DNA from: Adlercreutzia sp. ZJ304
GTDB lineage: Bacteria; Actinomycetota; Coriobacteriia; Coriobacteriales; Eggerthellaceae
NCBI RefSeq assembly: GCF_011039075.1
Contig: NZ_JAAKEG010000005.1
Location: 124,001-188,000, forward strand
DNA: 64,000 nucleotides
Direction of reading: 5' to 3'
Shown here: one piece after another, positions 34,780 through 44,172 of the stretch
Numbering within the stretch: the first letter of the stretch is position 1
How the letters are laid out: each line of letters opens with the position of its first letter
The notes under the pieces: model-generated
Told to the model about the DNA's origin: nothing
The model's input: the letters and a program-made list of their open reading frames with translations, nothing else
Databases searched by the model: none
Program-made: the position numbers and the translations under genes

Positions 34780-35742
34780 CTAATCCCAAGCTTGGCGCAT
34801 TAAAGAGTTTTTAGGTATTACCCCGTTTGCGCGCAGTACACGCACAATAGCGCGCACATCGTCTCCTTGAAGTGCAGCTACCGGTTCGCGCATCTGATTC
34901 GTTTCAAAAACACCCATCTGCCAAAGTGCAGTCTTAAAAGCGCCCACACCAGCGCCAAAACCAACCGTAGCCTTAACCTTGCGCGTCATCATCATAAGGC
35001 GCGCCAAATGGTCTTGCAGTTCGGAAACGCGGTTCCAATCTCCCGCTTTAGCCGCATTCCACATTTCTACATAACCTGAAGGATCTATATTCGCCAGTCC
35101 GGGCACACTTCCATCGGCACCGCCCAAAAGAGCACCATCAACACACACCTCGTGCCCAGTAAGCAACTGCAACGGATGCCCAGCGTCTTCATTTTCTATC
35201 ATCAGCCAACGGAATTGCACATCGTTGCCAGAAGAATCTTTTACGCCCTGTATAACCCCATCGTTTCCAAGACGCATCAGCATATCGGGGTCAAGTTTCG
35301 TATGTACACTTACCGGCAAGTCGTAAGCAAACAAAGGTAGGTCTGTGTGCTCGCGTATAGCGCGGAAGTGGCGCTCAGTTTCAATAGGACCACCCAGCGC
35401 ATAGAACGGTGCTGTAGCTACCAGCGCATCCACACCTTTATGTTGAGACACATGCTTCGCCTGATCGATAACGCGCATGGTTTCCATGTCAATTATGCCA
35501 ACCAATACCGGCACGCGACCATCTACAATAGACAAAGCCACTTGCAAAACATGGTCGCGCTCTTCATTTGTCAAAAACGCAACCTCGCCGCTAGAGCCCA
35601 AGAAGAATAAACCGTGAACCCCAGCATCTATCATGCGGTTTATGCTTTTCTCAAACGAGACTACATCAACCGTTCGGTCGCCTTTCAGCGGAATTATGAC
35701 TGGAGGTATAACACCACTGAATTTCGAGAGATCTTCCATCAT
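34780..35742 (-). CDS. DHDPS/N-acetylneuraminate lyase-family aldolase
   Basis: This 320-residue TIM-barrel class I aldolase has the Schiff-base Lys in VKDSSGND and the family N-terminus SGVIPPVIIPLKGD...INRMIDAGVHGLFFLGSSGE. The usual tyrosine site reads FAYDLP. It could act in lysine synthesis, sialic acid or sugar-acid cleavage, or as an amino-acid-related aldolase; the sequence does not decide. nagB lies a few kb away and could hint at amino-sugar use. A hairpin separates it from the opp genes. Two adjacent Met codons make the start ambiguous by one residue. Confidence 0.85.
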   Translation of the reverse strand: MMEDLSKFSGVIPPVIIPLKGDRTVDVVSFEKSINRMIDAGVHGLFFLGSSGEVAFLTNEERDHVLQVALSIVDGRVPVLVGIIDMETMRVIDQAKHVSQHKGVDALVATAPFYALGGPIETERHFRAIREHTDLPLFAYDLPVSVHTKLDPDMLMRLGNDGVIQGVKDSSGNDVQFRWLMIENEDAGHPLQLLTGHEVCVDGALLGGADGSVPGLANIDPSGYVEMWNAAKAGDWNRVSELQDHLARLMMMTRKVKATVGFGAGVGAFKTALWQMGVFETNQMREPVAALQGDDVRAIVRVLRANGVIPKNSLMRQAWD

Positions 35743-35796
35743 TGCCCTTTCATGTTAGATAGCACAAATAATGCGTGAAGCATTATAAGCATATTC

Positions 35797-35822
35797 AGGA
35801 AAGCCCCCTAAAGGGGGCTTCC
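35797..35822. terminator. hairpin between the opp genes and the aldolase gene
   Basis: GAAAGCCCCCT-AA-AGGGGGCTTC forms a strong 10-bp GC-rich stem immediately downstream of the OppF-type gene stop. It probably ends the opp transcript. Confidence 0.75.
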
Positions 35823-35830
35823 TAATTTAA

Positions 35831-36844
35831 TTATTTTCCTAAGTCTGGATGCAAAAGTGAGGGTGCGGCTCCCAAAAGCAATCGCGTGTAATCGTCTTGC
35901 GGATTATTAAATACCTGCTCTGCCGTTCCTTCTTCTACCGCACGTCCGGCATTCATAACTATTATTCTGTCGGATATATAGCGAACTGTTTGAATGTCGT
36001 GGCTAATGAAAACCATAGCCAAATTCAGTTCCTTTTTCAAATCCATCAACAGATTCAAAATTTGCGCACGAACCGACACGTCAAGCGCACTAGTGGGTTC
36101 ATCAGCAATAATGGCGTCCGGCTTCAAAGATAGAGCACGCGCAATAGCCACACGCTGGCGCTGACCACCAGACAATTGCCCGGGCAGCGCATCAAGTGCA
36201 CTTTCCGGCAGACCCACCATGCCGATAAGTTCATGCACACGGCGCTCACGCTCTTCCGTCGTGCCAACCTTATGAACAATCATGGGATCCATAAGTTGGT
36301 CGTGAACACTCATGCGGGCATTCAACGCAGTAGCAGGGTCTTGGAATACAACAGATATAACTCGCCCGATAATACGACGATCAGCTGCGGTGCGGTGCGT
36401 TACATCCTTGCCTTTGAAATAAACTTTGCCAGATGTGGGCGATTGTAAACCACACATAACATTCGCAGTTGTAGATTTCCCGCAACCAGATTCGCCTACA
36501 ATACCTATGGTTTCACCGGGCCATAGCTTCAGTGTAAGACCGCGCACAGCCTGCACCATATTCGGATGCAACAAACTACCAGTGCGCGTCTTAAAAGTTA
36601 CCTTGATATCGTCTAGGAAAATAATCGGATCTGTACCCGCGAATTTTTTCTCTAGCGCTTCTTCAGCCGCCAAACTTTCAGGCGTTTCACATGTAGAGTC
36701 GCTATCTACGCCACATGCTTCAGCTTCTTCAGCTAAAGCCGTCTCAACATGCTCAACATCTTTACGCACAACAGCTTTCTCAAATGCCAGTGCACCCGAG
36801 CCCGACTCTACTCTTACATCTACCGGAGTTTTCTGATCGCTCAT
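35831..36844 (-). CDS. oppF: oligopeptide ABC transporter ATP-binding protein (OppF/DppF type)
   Basis: This 337-residue ATPase has a variable acidic N-terminal extension of about 70 residues, then Walker A GIVGESGCGKST, signature LSGGQRQRVAIARAL and Walker B IIADEPTSALDVS. The C-terminal oligopeptide-transporter tail (NNPQDDYTRLLLGAAPS) identifies the Opp/Dpp class. Its start overlaps the stop of the fused permease-ATPase gene by 4 bases. It pairs with the ATPase half of that fusion to energise peptide import. Confidence 0.9.
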   Translation of the reverse strand: MSDQKTPVDVRVESGSGALAFEKAVVRKDVEHVETALAEEAEACGVDSDSTCETPESLAAEEALEKKFAGTDPIIFLDDIKVTFKTRTGSLLHPNMVQAVRGLTLKLWPGETIGIVGESGCGKSTTANVMCGLQSPTSGKVYFKGKDVTHRTAADRRIIGRVISVVFQDPATALNARMSVHDQLMDPMIVHKVGTTEERERRVHELIGMVGLPESALDALPGQLSGGQRQRVAIARALSLKPDAIIADEPTSALDVSVRAQILNLLMDLKKELNLAMVFISHDIQTVRYISDRIIVMNAGRAVEEGTAEQVFNNPQDDYTRLLLGAAPSLLHPDLGK

Positions 36845-38952
36845 ACTATCGGCCCTCCTGGAACATACGGTTCTATGCCAAGCCTATTAAGTTCGCTGTC
36901 GGGCAGCTCAGCGTAGTAATGATCGGTATCTTTGTATCTCTTAAGCATCGGACGTATAGGCGATACTTTGTCCGGATGGCTAGAGCGCGGCGTGAAGCGG
37001 TCGCCAACAGGGAAGTCTTTCGGACTAGGCACGCTGCCGGGCACTTGATGCAGCCTGTCTCCACCGGCTTCAATTGAAAGAACACTACCAAGCAAACCAC
37101 GAGTGTATTCATGGATTGGGTTGGTAAGAATGTCAACAACCGGACCCTGCTCTACAACTTGACCTGCGTACATAACAGTAATGGAGTTTGCAACCTCTGC
37201 AACAAGCGCTAAATCGTGGCTTACAAACACCATAGCAAAGCCAAGTTCTTTCTGAAGTCTGTTCAGAAGATCGACTACCTGTTTTTGCACTGTAACGTCT
37301 AGTGCAGTAGTTGGCTCGTCGGCAATAATTACTTTCGGATCGCGCGTTAGCGCCATAGCAATTAGAACGCGCTGGCGCTGACCACCGGAAAGTTCGTGCG
37401 GATACGAATCGAGTGTACGTTTCGGATCTAAACCTACAAGTTCTAACAAATCTTCAGCGGTTCTGGTGCCACCGCGCTTGGTTAGCTGCTTCATTTGCGA
37501 CTTAATAAGCATGCTAGGATTCAGAGATGACAATGCATCCTGATAAATCATGGCAATTTCACGACCGCGCAACTGATTCATCTCGCGGTCATTAAGCGCA
37601 AGCAAATTCTGACCGTTATACAAAATCTCGCCTGTAATTTGAGCGCGCGTATCAAGCAATCCCATAATTGCCAGACTGGTAATAGATTTGCCGCAACCAG
37701 ATTCACCCACAAGACCCATGGTCTGACGCGGACGAACAACAAAACTAATGTTGTCTACAACATTCACATCACCATGGCGTGGGAATCGAATACAAAGATT
37801 CTTAACCTCAAGAATAGGCGGAACATCGGTCTTTGCTGTAAAGCGATCGGTGCGCTTGCCTTCAATTGCACGCAACTCGGAAAGTCTAGCCTCCAGCATT
37901 TCAGCCTGAGCAGCGTAAGCCAGTTTAGGATCGGCAACCATGCGGTCAGCTTCGCGGTTAGCGCTAAGCTTGTCATCGCCAGCAGCCACAGGCGCCTTCG
38001 CAGGCGCAGCCATAGCATCGGTAATACCTTCGCTGAATATATTCAAGCAAAGTACGGTAATCATAATTGCCAAGCCCGGGAACAACGCTTGCCACCAGCG
38101 CCCAGCCAAAACACCATCGCGCGCATCAGCCAAAATGTTACCCCACGTAGGAGTAGGTTCAGGAATGCCCGCACTGATAAACGACAGCGATGCCTCAAAC
38201 ACAATGGCATCTGCCACCAAAACAATTGTAAATACCAAAACCGGTGCAATACAGTTACGTATAACGTGCTTTACTAAAATCCAATTGGCACGTGCACCCG
38301 ACACTATTACCGCACGTACATAATCTTGATTGTATTCACTCATCACATTCGCACGCACAATTCTGGCAATTTGTGGAATGTAGAGAAAACCTATAGCGAA
38401 TATAAGCGATGGCACCGAATTACCGAACACGATAACAAAAGTAGCTGCCAATGCGATACCCGGAAAGCTCATAACGATATCGAGAATACGCATGATAAGA
38501 TTCGAAAGCCAGCCGCGCACAACAGCTGCAAGCGAACCAATTATGCTGCCGAATATCAGCGCAAATGCCGTAGCGCCAAGACCGATAACCAATGAATAGC
38601 GTCCGCCATACATCATACGAGACAAAACGTCGCGCCCTTTATCATCGGTGCCGAACAAGTGCGCGGCATCGGGTGCCTGACGTGCAACTGTTATCTCGTA
38701 TGGACTATACGGAGCTAAGAAATTAGCGAACACGGCAATTAGAACAATAAGAATAAGTATTACAAGAGCGATACGCGAAGATACAGGCATATTCTTCCAG
38801 CGGCGGAAGCGCACCTTACCTTCCAATTTCTCTGTAGTTTTTTCGCGAAGCTTAGGTGGCTTCACATCTAAAGCAGGACTGCTACCTGTTGGCGTTATGC
38901 CGGTCATATCGGTCCCGCTACCGGGGGTTTTCAGATTTTTTTCATCAGTCAT
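36841..38952 (-). CDS. fused oligopeptide permease-ATPase (OppC + OppD)
   Basis: This 703-residue protein joins two normally separate Opp components. Residues about 60-320 form a BPD-type permease (GTDDKGRDVLSRMMYGGRYS, five to six helices, EASLSFISAGIPEPTPTWG). A linker of about 50 residues follows. The ATPase starts near residue 372 with Walker A LVGESGCGKS, signature ELSGGQRQRVLIAMAL and Walker B IIADEPTTALDVT, and the Opp C-terminal domain is present (PYVPGG end). Both halves look intact, and no in-frame ribosome-binding site stands at the junction. It lies 3 bases after the OppB gene. Confidence 0.9.
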   Translation of the reverse strand: MTDEKNLKTPGSGTDMTGITPTGSSPALDVKPPKLREKTTEKLEGKVRFRRWKNMPVSSRIALVILILIVLIAVFANFLAPYSPYEITVARQAPDAAHLFGTDDKGRDVLSRMMYGGRYSLVIGLGATAFALIFGSIIGSLAAVVRGWLSNLIMRILDIVMSFPGIALAATFVIVFGNSVPSLIFAIGFLYIPQIARIVRANVMSEYNQDYVRAVIVSGARANWILVKHVIRNCIAPVLVFTIVLVADAIVFEASLSFISAGIPEPTPTWGNILADARDGVLAGRWWQALFPGLAIMITVLCLNIFSEGITDAMAAPAKAPVAAGDDKLSANREADRMVADPKLAYAAQAEMLEARLSELRAIEGKRTDRFTAKTDVPPILEVKNLCIRFPRHGDVNVVDNISFVVRPRQTMGLVGESGCGKSITSLAIMGLLDTRAQITGEILYNGQNLLALNDREMNQLRGREIAMIYQDALSSLNPSMLIKSQMKQLTKRGGTRTAEDLLELVGLDPKRTLDSYPHELSGGQRQRVLIAMALTRDPKVIIADEPTTALDVTVQKQVVDLLNRLQKELGFAMVFVSHDLALVAEVANSITVMYAGQVVEQGPVVDILTNPIHEYTRGLLGSVLSIEAGGDRLHQVPGSVPSPKDFPVGDRFTPRSSHPDKVSPIRPMLKRYKDTDHYYAELPDSELNRLGIEPYVPGGPIV

Positions 38953-38955
38953 GAT

Positions 38956-39903
38956 CTACACCGTCCTTATGCGCGGGTCAATCAGGATGTAGAGCATGTC
39001 AACAATAATGTTGATTATGATGAAGGCCACAGCAACCGTAAGCACAACACCCTGTACTAAATATAGATAATTCGACTGAATACCGGACACAATAGCCATA
39101 CCCATGCCCGGCAGGTTAAAAATAACCTCGATGATAACTGCGCCACCGATAAGATAACCAATGCGCAAACCTAGAACCGTAACAGGTGTTATAAGTGCGT
39201 TGCGAAGCACGTTGCGCGCCACAACAACACTCTTAGGTATGCCAGCGCCAAGAGCTGTACGCACATAGTCTTTATCAAGTTCTTCAACCATAGATGTTCT
39301 TACAACGCGCGTAAGTTGACCTGCAACAGGCACGCCAAGAGAAATGGCTGGCAAAAGCATTCGCGTGAACCACCCACTTGGGTCGGTAAATAAATCTGGC
39401 AGACGACCGGATGCAGGAAGTATGCCTTGGAATGCCAAAATAAGCAGTACGGCTAACCAGAAAGACGGCGTAGCAATACATGCAATAGATAAAACACGGA
39501 TGATTTGATCGGGCCATTTGTCGCGATATAGCGCCGAAACAACGCCTAGGATAACGGCAACAACAACGCCAAAAATCAAGCCCATAAAAGTAAGCTGCAA
39601 CGTAACAGGCAAAGCTTCCATTACACGGTCGGTGACTGACATGCGCGATGCACCATAAGTTCCAAGATCGCCATGCAAAAGACCTATCAGGAAATTGCCA
39701 TATTGCACAATGATTGGATCGTTCAGACCCATTTCCTCGCGATAAGCTTCTGCTTGCGCCACCGTGGCATTCTCGCCTAGAACCGAATAAGCTGGATCAA
39801 TGGGTGACAGCGACATAATGAAAAACACGAGGATAGTAACGCCCAAGATCATAATAGGTAACCAAAGAAGGCGATTTCCTATTAAACGAAGAAGGTTGTT
39901 CAC
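38956..39903 (-). CDS. oppB: oligopeptide ABC transporter permease (OppB/DppB type)
   Basis: This 315-residue inner-membrane permease starts with GTG (at 39903) and an N-terminal helix (about residues 10-30), followed by the loop SPIDPAYSVLGENAT and further helices. The EAA-loop region GAGIPKSVVVARNVLRNALI is clear. It is first in the oppB-oppCD-oppF operon. The promoter presumably lies in the 159-base gap to nagB. Confidence 0.92.
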   Translation of the reverse strand: MNNLLRLIGNRLLWLPIMILGVTILVFFIMSLSPIDPAYSVLGENATVAQAEAYREEMGLNDPIIVQYGNFLIGLLHGDLGTYGASRMSVTDRVMEALPVTLQLTFMGLIFGVVVAVILGVVSALYRDKWPDQIIRVLSIACIATPSFWLAVLLILAFQGILPASGRLPDLFTDPSGWFTRMLLPAISLGVPVAGQLTRVVRTSMVEELDKDYVRTALGAGIPKSVVVARNVLRNALITPVTVLGLRIGYLIGGAVIIEVIFNLPGMGMAIVSGIQSNYLYLVQGVVLTVAVAFIIINIIVDMLYILIDPRIRTV

Positions 39904-40062
39904 ATCAGTCCCCTAACCTTCGATTTGCCTATAGAGTTAAGTGTAACCTATTTGAAACATTCACAGGACGCTAACCTGATTCAAAGCTATGCATTTTTCT
40001 GAGAAATGCTCAAATAGGCAAGCATAATTACATCAATTGCAATTTTGCTTGCCCATGCATAA

Positions 40063-40788
40063 CTACAGCGCAGAAGCGGCAGCTTTATCTAGCACTATCG
40101 TGCAATTAGGATGCAGTTGCAGCACAGAAGCTGGAACCTGCGGACGAACAGGACCGCTGAATGCAAGCGCCACAGTTTCCGCCTTATCTTCGCCACTTAC
40201 CACCACAAGCACCTCGCGCGCACCCATTATGGTGCCAATACCCATTGTGTATGCTTGGCGCGGAACTTGATCGGCATTGTCAAACAGACGGCTGTTAGCT
40301 TGAATGGTTGTTTCTGTTAAATCTACTATATGCGTACCTACGGGAAATTCATCGGCGGGCTCGTTAAAACCAATGTGACCGTTATGACCAAGCCCCAACA
40401 ATTGCAGTTCTATTCCGCCAGCGCTTGCAATGGCTTCATCGTAAGGCTTGCATACCGCCGCAGCATCCGGATTCGAACCGTCGGGAACGTGGGTACGCGC
40501 TTTGTCAATATTCACATGGTCAAATAAATTTGTATTCATAAAGTAACGATAGCTTTGATCGTTTTCGGGCTGAAGCCCAACATATTCATCTAAGTTAAAA
40601 GTGGTTACATCTGAGAAATCTACTTTGCCTGCCTTGCAGTCGGCTACAAGGTTTTCATAGGTGCCAATAGGAGTAGAACCAGTAGCCAGTCCAAGTACGC
40701 ATTTTGGCTGCTTGCGCACTTTCTCGGCGATAATGTCCGCAGCTATACGGCTCATCTTTTCGTAATCGTCTGCAATAATAATGTTCAT
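40063..40788 (-). CDS. nagB: glucosamine-6-phosphate deaminase
   Basis: This 241-residue enzyme converts glucosamine 6-phosphate to fructose 6-phosphate and ammonia. The motifs VLGLATGSTPIGTYENLV, FNLDEYVGL and GLGHNGHIGFNEP are diagnostic. The start at 40788 (MNIIIADD) is preferred because GGAGGTG lies 5 bases upstream; a longer frame would run into the preceding gene. It is downstream of the GT-C-like membrane protein. No nagA is visible here, so its catabolic partner must be elsewhere. Confidence 0.93.
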   Translation of the reverse strand: MNIIIADDYEKMSRIAADIIAEKVRKQPKCVLGLATGSTPIGTYENLVADCKAGKVDFSDVTTFNLDEYVGLQPENDQSYRYFMNTNLFDHVNIDKARTHVPDGSNPDAAAVCKPYDEAIASAGGIELQLLGLGHNGHIGFNEPADEFPVGTHIVDLTETTIQANSRLFDNADQVPRQAYTMGIGTIMGAREVLVVVSGEDKAETVALAFSGPVRPQVPASVLQLHPNCTIVLDKAAASAL

Positions 40789-40847
40789 TTGGCACCTCCG
40801 ATGTGCTGATCTATAAGACGCCCGCCAACCCGCCGACTCGCTAAATG

Positions 40848-43094
40848 TTAGGTCCAGAACAAAAACGTCTCTAATAATTCTTGGTACGCCCAAGGATACA
40901 CATCAGAATACCATCCGGTTTCGGGCACAAAGCACAGCAGTAAGCTATATGTGACACTAATAGCCGCCAACGCCAACAAAACGCACGTTATAATGCTGCG
41001 CATTTTAACGCCACCAATAGGAGCTGTGGGCAGTTGCTCGGCGCCTATAGATTTCGGATATAAACGGCTAGGCAGCGGATTGTCGGTAATATTCTCATTC
41101 ACGATAAAGACCAGCAGCACTACAGCAGCTAAAAGCATGAAACTAAAATCGGCATAATAGCGCTGCAGAATACCAGCCATTTGCGCATCGACCAGCGCTA
41201 TAACTACAGCCGACACTAGCAAAGTTATTATGACCCCTGTAATGGTGTTGGTAGAGCGCTGGGCATTTCGCAGGCGCACAATTGGCGCGGCAAAAAACAG
41301 CATCCACAGCACAGGCAGGCAGGCAAACACGCCGCCAAATGTAACTTCTTTAATGGTTTGCCCCATGTAAGTGGTGGCGAATTCTGCCGGCTGAATAAAG
41401 GGGAATACACCGCAAACATTCGGCGGTTGTAAGAAATAGCTGAAGAACGCCGGAGCAAAACGACCAAGTACCCAACCGCGTTTCGTCATATCGTTCATGG
41501 TTAGGTTGTAGTTCGCACCAAAATCGGTGAAGCTGCCGAAGCGTGCGTAGTTGTACCACATAATTCCAGCTGCCACCACAACATAGGGAAGCAGCAAGCA
41601 CGCCACTTCGCGCATTCCATCGCGCGTAAGAATGCGACGCTGGCGAATATAGATGCGCCAAAACAGCGGAATAGCCAAAAGCGACAGCAATAAAAATTGC
41701 GGACGGCATCCGGCTACAAGTGCCATACATAAAGACCCAATTGCGAAATTCAAACAGCGCCGGCTGGATTCGCGCGCACGAATCCAGAAGTATAGGCCCC
41801 ACACTGAAAACGCCATAGCGCATGCTATTGGCAGCGAATAGAAAGTGGGGAATTTCACCAAATAAAGTATTCCGCAACAAAATACAAGCGGTATTTGTAC
41901 AAGCAGGTAAATGCCTAAACTTACGCGCTTGAAGTGGTAGCGCGCGAAGCGATCTAACATGGCAGAGCAACCCAGCACAAACGCCACAACAGCAATTAGT
42001 ACACCAATTGCTGTTGGAAAACTTTGCCCAGTTAAAACATAGAACGGCAAGTAGAAAAGCAGCGCCGGCACCACGCCGAAATACACGTAGTAATGCCCCT
42101 CGTAATAAGCCACGTCAAACAGATACGGATCGCCCGTTTCCTTCTGCGCTTCGTCGCGTGCGCCTTTATCATACGGGTCTTCCATATCTTGCAACCACTG
42201 AGGCGGCTCTTCCTCTAAGTAGAGTTTGCCCTGCGTAAAGCTTTTCGCCAGCTCTGAATATTGCTGGGCGTTATCGCCGCCCACCTCGTATGTGTTTACA
42301 ATTGAATGACCATCCCATTCACCTTGGTTGTAATTCGCAGTAGCAATACCCACTAAATTAGAACCATAGAATAAAAGGGCAGTAATTATTGCTGCCTCTA
42401 TCACATTGGCCGCAATGATGCCTGCCTTCGAGCGCCTCGGATGCTCAACTATTCGCAGCCGATATATAGCGCTTTTCGGTCTGAACATAAATGCAAGTAG
42501 AAGAACCCCTAAAACGATGATGAAGCGTACACCATTAAATATAAACGGATGATGCGCGTTCAGCACAACAGTGTTCAAGCGCAGCGGATACTGCACGTCT
42601 TCGCCAACAATTTCTATTTTTAAGTTGTCTACAAGACCATTCGTGCTTAGGTTTATATATTTGCTTTGCAGCGAATTTGTAGCCACATTAACCACAGGCA
42701 CACCCACCGTGTATTCCGTGCTGTCAAAATACGTTATGTGCGCTGTGTCGGTAAATTGAATTTTCAACGGCACATTTTGAGCAGGCTGCCAACTTGCAAA
42801 GTCGATAAAAATGTTATGTATCTCGGTGTTGAGGTTTGTAAATTCCAGCTGATTGTTGGCGGCAGTAATGCGGAAAGTTTCGTCGGCAGTTTCGGTTAAC
42901 TGTATGCGCGACTTTAGGTTAATCGGCGAATAGCCCGCCGACGCAAAGTAGTTGAAATTGAAGACGAAAACTTCCAGCGCTAAGGCTATGCATACTAATA
43001 TGCCAACCCACTTGGCAATATGGGTAATAACACGTTTATTCGGCGTAATTGTACGCCGGAAGAAATACGCGATATTCTCCCAAATTGACGGCAT
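40848..43094 (-). CDS. large polytopic membrane protein, GT-C glycosyltransferase-like
   Basis: This 748-residue protein has one N-terminal helix (about residues 27-50), then an extracytoplasmic beta-rich domain (about 55-175). About 12 further helices follow. A loop after helix 3 contains acidic pairs (GGDNAQQYSELAKSFTQGKL and EEEPPQWLQDMEDPYDKGARD), as expected for GT-C enzymes that use polyprenyl-linked sugars. A role in cell-wall glycan or protein glycosylation is likely but unproved. It is encoded just before nagB with 59 bases between and may be co-transcribed. Confidence 0.7.
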   Translation of the reverse strand: MPSIWENIAYFFRRTITPNKRVITHIAKWVGILVCIALALEVFVFNFNYFASAGYSPINLKSRIQLTETADETFRITAANNQLEFTNLNTEIHNIFIDFASWQPAQNVPLKIQFTDTAHITYFDSTEYTVGVPVVNVATNSLQSKYINLSTNGLVDNLKIEIVGEDVQYPLRLNTVVLNAHHPFIFNGVRFIIVLGVLLLAFMFRPKSAIYRLRIVEHPRRSKAGIIAANVIEAAIITALLFYGSNLVGIATANYNQGEWDGHSIVNTYEVGGDNAQQYSELAKSFTQGKLYLEEEPPQWLQDMEDPYDKGARDEAQKETGDPYLFDVAYYEGHYYVYFGVVPALLFYLPFYVLTGQSFPTAIGVLIAVVAFVLGCSAMLDRFARYHFKRVSLGIYLLVQIPLVFCCGILYLVKFPTFYSLPIACAMAFSVWGLYFWIRARESSRRCLNFAIGSLCMALVAGCRPQFLLLSLLAIPLFWRIYIRQRRILTRDGMREVACLLLPYVVVAAGIMWYNYARFGSFTDFGANYNLTMNDMTKRGWVLGRFAPAFFSYFLQPPNVCGVFPFIQPAEFATTYMGQTIKEVTFGGVFACLPVLWMLFFAAPIVRLRNAQRSTNTITGVIITLLVSAVVIALVDAQMAGILQRYYADFSFMLLAAVVLLVFIVNENITDNPLPSRLYPKSIGAEQLPTAPIGGVKMRSIITCVLLALAAISVTYSLLLCFVPETGWYSDVYPWAYQELLETFLFWT

Positions 43095-43157
43095 GCAATG
43101 ATTATATAAGAGAAAAGCTGACTAGAGCATTGCGGTCGGCGTATGAAGATACAAGTT

Positions 43158-43225
43158 GCCCCTCTAGTGTCTTGAGTGCAGCCGCAATAAACATATTTGG
43201 GAAGCAATCAAGCAACTAGAGGGGC
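43158..43225. repeat. hairpin with 11-bp stem and long loop
   Basis: GCCCCTCTAGT pairs with ACTAGAGGGGC across about 46 bases containing GAGTGCAGCCGC. It lies between adk and the GT-C-like gene. It resembles the hairpin families elsewhere in layout, but the loop sequence differs. Confidence 0.45.
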
Positions 43226-43264
43226 TATGTGTACTCTAATTTACGCTAACAATGCCAGCAGAAT

Positions 43265-43891
43265 TTACTTCAAAACAGATTTCACGTCGACGAACACCAC
43301 TTCAGGATCGCGATCGCCATCTATTGTCACCAGTAAATCGCAGCCACGATAGTAATCGATCAGAGGGCTTGTAGATTTCTCGTAAACTTCCAAGCGGTTA
43401 CGTACTGTGGTTTCGTTATCGTCGTCACGCTGGTACATTTCGCCACCGCACTTCTTGCAAGTGTCGCCATCGGCAGCGGTGCCAATAGCGCCGCATTCGC
43501 GACACATACGGCGGCTAGTAAGCCGACCAACTATAATTTCCGGGTCAACATCTATAAGCAGCGCAGCATCAAGCGGACGACCCAGTTCTGAAAGCATGGT
43601 ATCAAGCGCAACGGCTTGCGTAGTAGTGCGGGGGAAACCGTCTAGGATAACTCCCTTTGCAGTATCGGGCTGCTGAATGCGTTCGCGCATCAGGTCGATT
43701 ATTAGTTCATCGGGAACCAGATCGCCTGCATCCATGAACGCCTTGGCCTTCATGCCGAGTTCAGTTTGGTCCTTCACGGCTTGACGCAAAATATCGCCGG
43801 TAGAGATATGGCAAAGCCCTTCTTCAGATACAAGCTTAGCCGCCTGAGTTCCCTTTCCAGCCCCCGGCGCCCCCAGAAGCACTATATTCAT
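43265..43891 (-). CDS. adk: adenylate kinase with zinc-binding LID
   Basis: This 208-residue enzyme interconverts ATP + AMP and 2 ADP. The P-loop LGAPGAGKGTQAAKL, GFPRTTTQA and the LID with four cysteines (CRECG...CKKCG) are present, so it is a zinc-type long-LID enzyme. In most bacteria adk follows secY in the spc ribosomal operon. Here it is alone, consistent with the broken ribosomal gene order nearby. An AGGAC-type ribosome-binding site precedes the ATG. Confidence 0.94.
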   Translation of the reverse strand: MNIVLLGAPGAGKGTQAAKLVSEEGLCHISTGDILRQAVKDQTELGMKAKAFMDAGDLVPDELIIDLMRERIQQPDTAKGVILDGFPRTTTQAVALDTMLSELGRPLDAALLIDVDPEIIVGRLTSRRMCRECGAIGTAADGDTCKKCGGEMYQRDDDNETTVRNRLEVYEKSTSPLIDYYRGCDLLVTIDGDRDPEVVFVDVKSVLK

Positions 43892-43993
43892 CTTACAAGT
43901 CCTTTCACATACGGAAAACGTACCTAATCATTCTAACAAAGCCACATGCTTATAAACCGTATTCGTTACATGAAAACCAAATGCAGCCCATCG

Positions 43994-44024
43994 TTGGCAA
44001 ATTTTGGCGAAGTTTGGCATTGGC
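43994..44024. promoter_or_regulatory. helically phased TTGGC repeats
   Basis: TTGGC occurs at 43994, 44004, 44014 and 44020, the first three exactly 10 bases apart. They lie in the divergent gap between adk and the truncated regulator gene. This suggests cooperative protein binding on one face of the helix, or is a chance low-complexity run. Confidence 0.3.
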
Positions 44025-44172
44025 ATTTAGCGAAGGTCTACAGATGTTTGTTTGAAATTCTGTAAGTTATGAAAGTGTCCAACGCAATTCAACCGACACG
44101 CTGCGCTTCAACCGATTAAAATATAAATTAGCTAGTAAAAATCTTTATAGACCCGGCGCTCAAGGAGAAATA

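Noticed and set aside
34727-34780. Short basic peptide reading frame after the hairpin element
   Set aside because: It has only 16 codons, no ribosome-binding site and no relatives in the window.
37639-38277. Long plus-strand frame within the opp fusion gene
   Set aside because: It mirrors the conserved permease and ATPase coding frame. The composition is implausible and there is no ribosome-binding site.
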